Assembly (NCBI RefSeq): GCF_036046055.1
Contig: NZ_CP107939.1
Coordinates: 7,812,001 to 7,876,000, forward strand
DNA length: 64,000 nt
Direction of reading: 5' to 3'
Source: Nocardia sp. NBC_00403
Lineage (GTDB): Bacteria > Actinomycetota > Actinomycetes > Mycobacteriales > Mycobacteriaceae
Within the stretch, counting starts at the first letter, position 1, and each line of letters opens with the position of its first letter. Positions 37,421-45,028 of the stretch are shown here, one piece after another. The notes below the pieces were generated by a model that saw only the letters and a list, made by a program, of their open reading frames with translations, did no database searches and was not told the DNA's origin. Position numbers and translations under genes: made by a program.

Positions 37421-37535
37421 TCTGGCGACGTCGGTCACCGGCGAACTGTGACGTCGGTCGACGGGATCCGAGATCGGTTACGAGGCGCAGGTCTCTGCGC
37501 CGCGACCGGTGGACCACGCCGCGATGGACGGCAGA

Positions 37536-38966
37536 TCACCGTCCGCCGGGTGTCGCGGCACATGTTCCGGTCGCGGGCACACCGCGCAATCGTTGATCAA
37601 GCCAATCCATGGTCGCGCCATAGGAGCTGACATAGGCTGCCAGATGTTCACCGCCGACGATATTCTTCGTCGCCGCCACCCCCAGAGCACATTGCTCGCG
37701 CCACAACTGCTCGGCCTCCGGCACGGGAATCCAAGGATCGTTGATACCGTGGTAAATGAACAGCGGCACTCCCGATTTCCGGCCGTTCATACTCAGATGT
37801 TGGAAGATAGCCTCGGCCGATTCGCTGTCGAGCGCCTTATCGATTGTGGCCATCGTGTCGATCGGGATGGGCATTATCCCGAGTGCACCGAAACTACCGC
37901 TGCAGATATCTTTGATGGGGGACGTCGCCACCCATTGCGCCGCATGGTTCATGAGGCCGAGGATTTCTGGGTGCTCCCTGCCGAGCGCGAGCACGGTGGT
38001 GAGCAGGAACGCGGAGATGTAGGAACCATCGAAGGCGTGGGCGAACCGGCGATAGTCGGTGACCAATCCGCCGAAACTCGCGCCGGCGAAATACGGGAGC
38101 AGTTCCGGTGCGTATTCCTGTACCAGCATGGCCGCGGCATGGGAAGCGACGGCACCGCCGGAGTAACCGGTCGAGGCGAAACGGCTCTCGCCGAACTGAT
38201 CCGGGGCGAAATTGCGGACCGCGCGGATGGAGTCGAGCAGGTTGTATCCGGCCACGGCCGGCTCCGAGTAGGCCATCAGGGGGCCCTCGTGGTCGGGGAT
38301 AATCAGCGCGTAGCCGTGCTCGATCGCCCAGGCGGTCGGCGACGGTGTGAAATCGTTGCCGGTCGGGACTTCCATGCCGTGGGAGAGCACGTAACCGGGG
38401 GTGCAGCGCTTGTTGAGCGCGTTGATGGCTTGCGCGTTCACCAAGACGGGCTGGTTGCCGGGCCCGGTCCACGCCTTGGGGGGAAGGACCAGCGTCGCGG
38501 TGCCGATGGAGGGCTCACCGGCGGAGTTGGTGGTGCGGAATTTCAGGAGAGTGGCGTGGGAAATGGCGGTGAGGTTCAGGAGAAGCATCGTCGGCGTGGC
38601 CGACGCCGTCACATCCCGCCATTCCAGAATGTCGCCGGGCGCATAACGGGCGAGATCCGCCGGCCAGGTGTCGAACAGTGGGTCACCGGTCGGCGCGGAC
38701 TGCACAGCATCCCAAAGCGCGATCAGTTCCTGCGGCAGATCACTCGGCGCCGCAAGGGGCCGCGACGCTCGCGGTAGCATCTTCATCGGCGCGGGAAGAT
38801 GGGAATCGATCCACTGCTGCAGCGGGTTCGGACCCTCCTGTACACCAACGGACGGGTCAACCGACACCGAAGATTCCGGCGGATCCGCCTCCGCCCGGAC
38901 AGGTATCTGCCCCATTGTGATCGAAAGACCCAGGACCATCATGGCCGCAGTCAACAGATGCTTCAC
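37536..38966 (-). CDS. secreted lipase (Lipase_LIP family)
   Basis: A 476-residue protein from GTG 38966. The N-terminus KHLLTAAMMVLGLSITMGQIPVRAEA is a Sec signal peptide. The mature part has YAPGDILEWRDVTA, LLKFRTTNSAGEPSIGTATLVLP, the nucleophile elbow FASTGYSGGAVASHAAAML (Ser of GYSGG), the acid region VPLFIYHGINDPWIPV and the late histidine VGGEHLAAYVSSYGA. This is the LIP family of secreted triacylglycerol lipases. It lies between fadE23 and a copied fadE23 3' end (39260-39309), so it may be part of an inserted cassette. Confidence 0.88.
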   Translation of the reverse strand: MKHLLTAAMMVLGLSITMGQIPVRAEADPPESSVSVDPSVGVQEGPNPLQQWIDSHLPAPMKMLPRASRPLAAPSDLPQELIALWDAVQSAPTGDPLFDTWPADLARYAPGDILEWRDVTASATPTMLLLNLTAISHATLLKFRTTNSAGEPSIGTATLVLPPKAWTGPGNQPVLVNAQAINALNKRCTPGYVLSHGMEVPTGNDFTPSPTAWAIEHGYALIIPDHEGPLMAYSEPAVAGYNLLDSIRAVRNFAPDQFGESRFASTGYSGGAVASHAAAMLVQEYAPELLPYFAGASFGGLVTDYRRFAHAFDGSYISAFLLTTVLALGREHPEILGLMNHAAQWVATSPIKDICSGSFGALGIMPIPIDTMATIDKALDSESAEAIFQHLSMNGRKSGVPLFIYHGINDPWIPVPEAEQLWREQCALGVAATKNIVGGEHLAAYVSSYGATMDWLDQRLRGVPATGTCAATPGGR

Positions 38967-39259
38967 GATTCATCAAGTTACGACATGAAAGCGCGCAAAC
39001 GGGGGATTTAAGAGCCCGTTCATTCATGAACTTGTGATAATCGGCTACTACTAGTGAGAACGCGCAGAATGCGCCATTACCGTGCGTTCGGATGGCCCTG
39101 CAACGCCTCGACCCATGCGTATCGACAGTTGTTGCCGAATTCCGCCGAGGCCGTGCGAGGCCCAGCAGCGGCCGGAACGGGCGAGAACTACAAAGAACCC
39201 TTCGCACAGCTCAACGCGCATTTTCGCAATCTTTCACCAGGACAACGCAATTCGCCTGG

Positions 39260-39309
39260 AAGGTCCTGGATATCTTCGAAGGCACCCAGCAGATCCAGGA
39301 GCTCATCGT
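39260..39309 (+). repeat. 50-bp copy of the fadE23 3' end (scar 1)
   Basis: It matches fadE23 positions 37270-37319 with two mismatches in 50, including the codons of LDIFEGTQQIQ. The frame ends in TGA straight after, and nothing upstream resembles the rest of fadE23. Confidence 0.8.
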
Positions 39310-39610
39310 CTGACAGCACAGATGGGAGCGGGAATCGCCCAGTCGGTGACCGAGTTGCCGAATATCCTTGTTGGCGTACACATGTTGGTCGCTGCGCTGG
39401 TGTTCATCGGGGCAATCCCGGTGTTCCTTGAAACTTCTCCGAACTCTCAACCCGGCAGCCGACACACCACCGAGCGCCACCTGTGACGCTGCGCTCTCGG
39501 CGTGACAGCCTCGGATCATCTCCGACCTCCGCAAGCGCGGCACCGGATTCCACTTCCGATCCCCGCACGAACCTTCGGCAGCACTCGGCACGGTCGAAAC
39601 AGAGGTTAGA

Positions 39611-39688
39611 GGCGGTCAGAATTCGGGGACTCGAACCCCGAACCCGCTGATTAAAAGTCAGCTGCCGACCGCACACCTTGTGACCGCC
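39611..39688 (-). pseudogene. damaged tRNA-Lys(UUU)-like sequence
   Basis: On the minus strand GCTGA-CTTTTAA-TCAGC is a tRNA-Lys anticodon arm (anticodon UUU) and CGGGG-TTCGAGT-CCCCG a perfect T arm. The outer ends GGCGGTCA and TGACCGCC pair over 8 bp. The D arm has lost about five bases (GTCGGCAGC in place of GTCGGTAGAGCAGC) and five or six extra bases separate the T arm from the acceptor. It is therefore probably a non-functional tRNA or a tRNA 3' end left by an integration event. Confidence 0.6.
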
Positions 39689-39790
39689 GAAGTGGTTGGT
39701 ATGCGGGTCTTATCGGCGGCCAGAACGCGGATTCGTCCGAGAACCTCGTTGCCTGTATCGAACGGTGACCAGGTACGGTGTGAGATCGAG

Positions 39791-39817
39791 AGGTCCGCTC
39801 AGGTGAGTCGCGGACCT
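39791..39817 (+). promoter_or_regulatory. hairpin in the leader of the 39844 gene
   Basis: A perfect 8-bp stem AGGTCCGC / GCGGACCT with an 11-nt loop and a following TTCTGTTGG, ending 27 bp upstream of the start codon. It may be an attenuator, an upstream terminator or an operator. Confidence 0.4.
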
Positions 39818-39843
39818 TCTGTTGGAAGCTACTCGAGGACGTC

Positions 39844-40161
39844 ATGATCAAGCTCTTCTCCGCTGTTCTGCTGACCGCGACGGCGGCCGCCGCCCTACAG
39901 GTCCTGCCCGCCGCGCCCGCACATGCGAAGTCCCCCAGCTGCGCCAAAGCCATCGAGCTGATCAACGCCGCGATTGCCATCAGCGGCGACACCCTGGACG
40001 ATGCCACCCAGCAAGCTTTGTCCGACAGGCTGTCGGGCCTGGCCGCCCTGGCCGTTGGCGAAGAAAAGGCTGCTATCACCGGCTATGCCAACGCCTTGGT
40101 CGATGACAACATCACCGACCTGGACCCCGCCACGAACGAACTCAACCGCGTCTGCGCCTGA
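39844..40161 (+). CDS. small secreted protein (105 aa)
   Basis: It starts at ATG 39844 with GAGGACGTC in front. Residues 1-28 are a signal peptide (KLFSAVLLTATAAAALQVLP, cleavage after PAHA). The mature 77 residues are helical and acidic (CAKAIELINAAIAISGDTLDD, AVGEEKAAITGYANALVDDN) with one cysteine near each end, probably joined by a disulfide. I do not recognise a family. It lies between two copied fadE23 3' ends, so it may be cargo of an inserted unit. Confidence 0.75.
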   Translation: MIKLFSAVLLTATAAAALQVLPAAPAHAKSPSCAKAIELINAAIAISGDTLDDATQQALSDRLSGLAALAVGEEKAAITGYANALVDDNITDLDPATNELNRVCA

Positions 40162-40194
40162 ACCGTCGGGGCATTGCGGCCTGAAACCTGCTGC

Positions 40195-40339
40195 AAGATC
40201 CTCGACATCTTCGAAGACACCCGAGCAGATCCAGCAGCTCATCGTGGCGCACCGGGTCCTCGGCAAACCAGCGCCGAGCTGAAGTAGTAAGTGCCGCAAC
40301 CGAAACCGGTGCGGGTCGACAATGACTCGCACCGGTTTC
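40195..40339 (+). repeat. 145-bp copy of the fadE23 3' end and its terminator (scar 2)
   Basis: 40195-40290 matches fadE23 from 37270 with about eight differences, among them a one-base insertion and a one-base deletion that break the frame. The copy goes on through the stop codon into a version of the fadE23 terminator (arms GAAACCGGTGCG and CGCACCGGTTTC). So the copied unit includes the gene end and its hairpin. Confidence 0.85.
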
Positions 40340-40380
40340 TATTGTGCGCCAACGCACGGTGGCGAGCGCCGGGTGTCGCG

Positions 40381-40619
40381 CTAGTCGAAGATCACCAGAT
40401 CTGGGACGACGGCACCGCCGAAACTTCCGGATGCGCCCGGGTATACCACCAGCTGGGAGCCCGCGCGGCCGGCTGCACTGCCCAGCGTCGCGCTGGCGTT
40501 CGTTTGAGTGAGCACGTGCATGCCCCACCGACAAGCATGAACCTTTCGCCACTCGGCGGATCGCAGAGGGTGAAGTCGTCACCTGACGCATTGACGTAGC
40601 TGAAATCGCCTGTAGCCAT
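40381..40619 (-). pseudogene. small protein gene with a frameshift at a G run
   Basis: ATG 40619 has GGGAGTTCC upstream. The first frame reads ATGDFSYVNASGDDFTLC and then DPPSGERFMLVGG. Shifting one frame at GGTGGGG gives HVLTQTNASATLGSAAG and SQLVVYPGASGSFGGAVV followed by PDLVIFD and a stop at 40381. Both parts have matching composition, so one gene of about 79 residues was intact until a one-base change, or a sequencing error in the G run. The product looks like a small beta-rich protein; the family is unknown. Confidence 0.6.
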
Positions 40620-40759
40620 GGAACTCCCGTACTACCGCGCCAATGCATGCGCGGACGAAAGACCTCAGCTTTCGACGATCCCCACTCCCGCGACAGCCGA
40701 ATTCTTCCGGATTTTCCGAGGGACATGCCCACCCGGTGCGGCCGTTCGACAGCGCAATC

Positions 40760-40800
40760 CGTTACGTTGCTGCACACGCACGGGTTTGACTAACGTAACG
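40760..40800. promoter_or_regulatory. spaced inverted repeat CGTTACGTT / AACGTAACG
   Basis: Perfect 9-bp arms with a 23-bp spacer, ending 75 bp upstream of the secreted-protein gene at 40876. It is a candidate regulatory site around its promoter. Confidence 0.5.
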
Positions 40801-40875
40801 CTGCGTGTTGAGTCCGAAGAATTCAGCGGACGAATTTCCACCGAGCTGTACCAAGACCCCTCAAGGAGACTGGTT

Positions 40876-41511
40876 ATGCAAAAGTTGGGTTTGATACGTC
40901 GCTTCACCGCCGCACTCGCGGCAACGACCGCAGTCGCTGTCGTATTCGCAGGGCAGGCCGCCGCCGATCCGGTGCAGGTCGACTGGAATACGGCGGTTCA
41001 GAAACTGCGTTCCGCGGCCGCGGGCGATCCGGCGGCCGAGCAGGCCGTGGATCGGCTGATGGCCTCCGGCGGCCAGGTCACCACTGCCGAGCAGGTGGCA
41101 TTGCCCGCACAGCCGTTCCAGATGCCGGCGCAATCCGATATCGGCCGTGGTGGCGGCCCCGGCGCATACGGCACCGGCCTCGCGCTCGGCATCGACGGAT
41201 TCCGGCTCGGATTCTTCGGCGGCCCAGGCATGATCGCGCCGGACCAGAGCGGAGCCAGGCTCCAGGCGACCTGGGTCAACCTGTCCAATGGCCGTAGCGG
41301 CACCGAGTTGCTCACCGAGCACAACAATGCCCCCGTGGACACCACCATTCGCACCCGAGCCATCAACACCGGCGGCGGCATGATCGTGGCCGCGGTGTAC
41401 GGAACCCTGTGGCACCGCTGGCCGGTCCCGGTCAGCGAGGCGAACCCCGACGGATACCAGTACCAGCTCGGCACTATCTCCACGCCATCCTTCGGCGCCG
41501 TCTACAACTGA
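40876..41511 (+). CDS. secreted protein of unknown function (211 aa)
   Basis: It starts at ATG 40876 with AAGGAG upstream. Residues 1-31 form a signal peptide (LIRRFTAALAATTAVAVVFAG, cleavage at QAAADP). A helical stretch follows (VDWNTAVQKLRSAAAGDPAAEQAVDRLM), then a glycine-rich beta part (RGGGPGAYGTGLALGIDGF, LGFFGGPGMIAPDQSGARLQATWVNLSNGRSG, INTGGGMIVAAVYGTLWHRWPVPVSE). No catalytic motif or anchor is seen. A strong terminator follows at 41529. It may be an extracellular or cell-surface protein. Confidence 0.8.
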   Translation: MQKLGLIRRFTAALAATTAVAVVFAGQAAADPVQVDWNTAVQKLRSAAAGDPAAEQAVDRLMASGGQVTTAEQVALPAQPFQMPAQSDIGRGGGPGAYGTGLALGIDGFRLGFFGGPGMIAPDQSGARLQATWVNLSNGRSGTELLTEHNNAPVDTTIRTRAINTGGGMIVAAVYGTLWHRWPVPVSEANPDGYQYQLGTISTPSFGAVYN

Positions 41512-41528
41512 GCGTCCCAACCCACACT

Positions 41529-41571
41529 CGAGAGCCGATGCGAGTCCGTCCTGGACTCGTATCGGCTCTCG
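41529..41571 (+). terminator. long-stem terminator
   Basis: A 19-bp stem with a single G-U pair and a GTCCT loop, 17 bp after the stop of the secreted-protein gene. The left arm begins CGAGAGCCGATG. Confidence 0.8.
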
Positions 41572-41628
41572 CCTGTTACAACCTGCCGAAACACACGGCC
41601 AGGGCGCAGAGGTGTCCTCTTGTCCGGC

Positions 41629-41646
41629 ATTACGTAGTTCCGTAAT
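41629..41646. promoter_or_regulatory. palindrome ATTACG-N6-CGTAAT, probable autoregulatory operator
   Basis: Perfect 6-bp arms that end eight bases before the GTG of the winged-helix regulator at 41655. The position would block its translation or transcription start. Confidence 0.65.
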
Positions 41647-41654
41647 TTTGGGGC

Positions 41655-42152
41655 GTGGGTCTAGAGGAACGGGTTGCGGAGCTGGAGCGACGGCTCAGCG
41701 CGTTGGAGGCAGGCGGCAGCCGGGGCGCGGACGCATCGTCGGATAAGTGGGCGGTGCAACGGCTGCAGGAGGATTTCTCCGACGCCGACGAGCCCAACGG
41801 CGGGGTGTTGTTCGCCGGGTCGGTGCGGCTACCTACCGATGAGCATTACGGGTGGCAGGCACGGTTTACCACCGGTGAGATCATCGAGGACGACTGGTCC
41901 GAGGCAGCCGAATGTCTGGCCGCCCTCGGCAGTCCGGTACGACTGCGGCTGCTGCGTGAGGTGATGGGTGGCCGCAGGACCGCGGCCGAACTCGTCGGGC
42001 TCGAAGGGGTCGGAACCTCTGGTCAGGTGTATCACCATCTGCGGCAGTTGGCCGCCGTCGGCTGGCTACACACCGCCGGCCGTGGGAGTTTCGAAGTGCC
42101 GGAGGGCCGGGTCGTACCGCTGCTGGTCGCGCTGGCCAGCGCGCGGCGCTGA
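41655..42152 (+). CDS. ArsR-like winged-helix regulator with N-terminal coiled coil
   Basis: A 165-residue protein from GTG 41655. Residues 3-20 (LEERVAELERRLSALEAG) form a short coiled coil. The C-terminal 85 residues (AAECLAALGSPVRLRLLREVMGGRRTAAELV, SGQVYHHLRQLAAVGWLHTAGRGSFEVPEGRVVPLLVAL) are an ArsR-type winged helix. The middle GGVLFAGSVRLPTDEHYGWQARFT segment may be a ligand part. A palindrome just before its start suggests autorepression. The effector is unknown. Confidence 0.8.
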   Translation: MGLEERVAELERRLSALEAGGSRGADASSDKWAVQRLQEDFSDADEPNGGVLFAGSVRLPTDEHYGWQARFTTGEIIEDDWSEAAECLAALGSPVRLRLLREVMGGRRTAAELVGLEGVGTSGQVYHHLRQLAAVGWLHTAGRGSFEVPEGRVVPLLVALASARR

Positions 42153-42300
42153 CGCGTTCCGCGATCAAATCACTTACGGGATAAGAGAAGTCGCGGCCGG
42201 CAACACCACGCTTTCTGCTGCCGGACATCGGACCGCGCCCGGACTGCGCTTCGGGTTGCCGATGCGGATCCGACCACACACGAGTCGGCGCCGGCCGCCG

Positions 42301-42972
42301 CTAACAGCCGAACAGCACGCCCGCGTTGTCGTTCGGGGTCACCACCTGCTGCTTCAGACACCCGAACGGGATGACGCCTGCATCGCTCATCTGCACGCCC
42401 GAGCCCGCCTCTGGGTTCACACAGGTGAGGCCGCTGGCGTCCATGCGACAGGTGAAGTCGCGAATGGACAGCGCACTGCCGTAGGGTAATTCGGGACCGC
42501 GCCCCTGCACGAACGGACCCGGATCGCCCCGGAATGCGCCGACGGTCAGCTTGCCGCCGGTGTAGCGGATCCAGCCACCCTTCCAGTTGCCGATGCCGTC
42601 GTGGGGTTCGGCGGGCGGATTCTTCAACTCGACGAGGCATACGACGCCCCGATCACCGTGCTCATAATCGGTGATACAGCTGATCTTTCCCGAGGGACTG
42701 GTGAAGGCGCGGTCGCTCTTCAGGTCGGTCACCGCGCCACTGCCCAGGCGTGCGGTGCGGTACCCCACCGGATCGGCCGCACTACCCGCCCGGGTCCACG
42801 ACTCCAGATCCGCCACCGACGCGCCGCTGGTCGGAGCCGACCGTGTCGACGATGCCGACGGCCCGACCGACGCGACGCCGGCGGAGCTCGGGGCGGCAGC
42901 CGACCGATGATTCGTTTCCGCAGCACAACCGGCCGATAGCAGAACGATGGCCGTGACGGCCGCGATACGCAT
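42301..42972 (-). CDS. lipoprotein of unknown function (223 aa)
   Basis: ATG 42972 gives the signal RIAAVTAIVLLSAGCAAE, with the lipobox LSAGC, so the mature protein is lipid-anchored at Cys19. A Ser/Ala/Thr-rich linker follows (residues 25-55). The folded part has paired cysteines (SPSGKISCITDYEHGDRGVVCLVE, FTCRMDASGLTCVNPE, FGCLKQQ, LFGC), consistent with a disulfide-bonded extracytoplasmic domain that may bind a ligand. The family is not recognised, though this cysteine pattern is common in nocardial and mycobacterial lipoproteins. Confidence 0.8.
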   Translation of the reverse strand: MRIAAVTAIVLLSAGCAAETNHRSAAAPSSAGVASVGPSASSTRSAPTSGASVADLESWTRAGSAADPVGYRTARLGSGAVTDLKSDRAFTSPSGKISCITDYEHGDRGVVCLVELKNPPAEPHDGIGNWKGGWIRYTGGKLTVGAFRGDPGPFVQGRGPELPYGSALSIRDFTCRMDASGLTCVNPEAGSGVQMSDAGVIPFGCLKQQVVTPNDNAGVLFGC

Positions 42973-43045
42973 GCCTCGAACCTTAACGGCCCGCCGTGCG
43001 ACGGCGTGTTGTGAACGGTGGCTCACGCCATAGTTGGACCATCGG

Positions 43046-43063
43046 ATGTCGGTTTATCGACAT
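43046..43063. promoter_or_regulatory. inverted repeat ATGTCG-N6-CGACAT
   Basis: Perfect 6-bp arms in the gap upstream of the first fadD gene and of the divergent lipoprotein; its far end is 107 bp from the fadD start. It is a candidate operator. Confidence 0.45.
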
Positions 43064-43170
43064 TGTGTGATCCATCCCACTACCGCTGATACGGTGGGCT
43101 GGCATATACGCCCGTTCGATATCGCTAGGTCGAGAACCGACGCGAGTTTGTTGGTGGAGGTGTTCGACGG

Positions 43171-44796
43171 ATGAAGTTGGCGCATGCCTTGGAAACAATC
43201 AAGGCGATGGGAGTGCTGCGGGCCCGCGGAGTCAGCGATCCGCGCAGGCCGGGCGAGGCACTGCGGACAATGAAAGAGTCCCAGATATACGGCCCACAGG
43301 CGACATTGATACGGCACTCTGCGCGCATCGCACCGAATGCGCCCGGGCTGGTGGACGAGCGCGGCGAGCTGAGCTACCGCGAACTCGACGAGCAGTCGAC
43401 CGCCATCGCGCGCGGGCTGCAGCCCGCCGGCCTGATCGAGGGCTCGGTGATCGGCGTCCTCGCTCGCGACCATCGCGGCCTGATCCTTGCCATGGCCGCC
43501 GCGGGCAAGCTCGGCGTTCGGGTCGCGCTGATGAACACCGGTTTCGCCAAGCCGCAGTTCGCCGAGGTCTGTGAACGCGAGAAGGTCAAGGCGGTGCTGC
43601 ACGACAGTGAGTTCCTCGGCCTGCTCGACGCGCTGCCCACCGACCTGCCGCGCTACCTCACCTGGGTCGATGAAGGCACCACGCTGCCGGACGGCGCGCA
43701 GACGCTCGACGATCTCATCGCAGCCAACTCGACCGAACCGCTGCCCGCGCCGAGCAAGCCCGGCGGCTTCGTCATCCTCACCAGCGGCACCACCGGCCTG
43801 CCGAAGGGTGCACCACGCAGCAAGGTGACCCCGCTGGCCACCGCCCAGATGGTCGATCGAATCCCGTTCCCGGTCAGGGGAACCCAGGTCATCGTGTCGC
43901 CGATTTTCCACAGCACCGGCCTCGGCACCTACCTGGTCGCCTCGGCGATGACCAACAAGGTGGTGGTGCGGCGCCGGTTCGACGCCGAAGCGACGCTGAA
44001 GATGATCGCCGACCACAAGGCCGAAATGCTGGTGGCGGTGCCGACCATGCTGCACCGGATGACCGAGCTGCCCCCCGAGATCCGCGCCGAATACGACACG
44101 TCCTCGCTGAAGTGCATCCTGTTGGCAGGCTCGGCGCTCTCGCCGGAGCTGTGCGTCAAGGCCACGCAGGTATTCGGGCCCGTCCTCTACAACCTGTACG
44201 GCTCGACCGAATGCGCGGTCGCCACCGTCGCCAACCCGGAGGATCTGGCGCTCGCGCCCGGCACGGTCGGCCGGGCGCCGATCACCTGCGAGGTGCGGCT
44301 CTACGACGACAACGACAAGCAGGTCACCGGGATCAACAAGACCGCCCGCATCTTCATCCGCAGCGGTGCGCCTTTCGAGGGTTACACCGATGGTCGTCAC
44401 AAGCAGATCATCGATGGCTATATGTCCAGTGGCGATGTCGGCCATTTCGACGAGCACGGGCTGCTGATGGTCGACGGCCGTGATGACGACATGATCGTCT
44501 CCGGCGGCGAGAACGTCTTCCCGCAGGAGGTCGAGAACCTGCTGCTGGAGCGTCCCGATGTCTTCGATGCCGCGGTCGTCGGCGTCGACGATGTCGAGTT
44601 CGGTAAGCGGTTGCGTGCCTTCGTCGTTCCGGAACCCGGTCGAACTCCGGACGGCGAGGAAATCAAGACCTACGTGAAGAACAATCTCGCCAGGTACAAA
44701 GTGCCGCGCGAAGTGGTGTTCCTCGACGATCTGCCCCGCAACCCCACCGGCAAGCTGCTGCGCCGCGTGCTCGTCGAGTACGAGGTACAGACCTGA
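43171..44796 (+). CDS. long-chain acyl-CoA synthetase (FadD-like), copy 1
   Basis: A 541-residue adenylate-forming enzyme from ATG 43171 with GGTGGAGG upstream. VILTSGTTGLPKGAPRSK is the ATP-binding P-loop; NLYGSTECAV is the A5 motif; YMSSGDVGHFDEHGLLMVDGRDDDMIVSGGENVFPQEVEN gives A7/A8; NPTGKLLRRVL supplies the catalytic lysine. It activates fatty acids as acyl-AMP and then acyl-CoA. It is about 60 percent alike to the next gene by eye (shared LMNTGFAKPQFA, KAVLHDSEFL), so the two are tandem duplicates. The 12-residue insertion before the A domain (KESQIYGPQATL) is common to fadD12-type proteins. Confidence 0.9.
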   Translation: MKLAHALETIKAMGVLRARGVSDPRRPGEALRTMKESQIYGPQATLIRHSARIAPNAPGLVDERGELSYRELDEQSTAIARGLQPAGLIEGSVIGVLARDHRGLILAMAAAGKLGVRVALMNTGFAKPQFAEVCEREKVKAVLHDSEFLGLLDALPTDLPRYLTWVDEGTTLPDGAQTLDDLIAANSTEPLPAPSKPGGFVILTSGTTGLPKGAPRSKVTPLATAQMVDRIPFPVRGTQVIVSPIFHSTGLGTYLVASAMTNKVVVRRRFDAEATLKMIADHKAEMLVAVPTMLHRMTELPPEIRAEYDTSSLKCILLAGSALSPELCVKATQVFGPVLYNLYGSTECAVATVANPEDLALAPGTVGRAPITCEVRLYDDNDKQVTGINKTARIFIRSGAPFEGYTDGRHKQIIDGYMSSGDVGHFDEHGLLMVDGRDDDMIVSGGENVFPQEVENLLLERPDVFDAAVVGVDDVEFGKRLRAFVVPEPGRTPDGEEIKTYVKNNLARYKVPREVVFLDDLPRNPTGKLLRRVLVEYEVQT

Positions 44797-45028
44797 GCAT
44801 TCGGGCGGGCGCGATCGCGCCGACGTGTCAGTGCTGGGAAGGCTGCTGCGCCGCAACCTGATCAGCACTGCCCCGGAAGGCTGTATGAGCTGGCCCAATC
44901 CTCGGATTGAGATACATGACACACCGAGTCACAGTCGCTTGCTATTGTTAGCGGCAGCACTGGATCTCGAAGTTGCGGTCCACACCACCCCCGGTCCCGG
45001 TGGGGCGGACCGCGGAAGGCGTTGTCGA

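Noticed and set aside
43054..44922. A 622-residue minus-strand frame opposite the first fadD
   Set aside because: It mirrors the codons of the fadD gene and has no family features. The plus strand has all acyl-CoA synthetase motifs.
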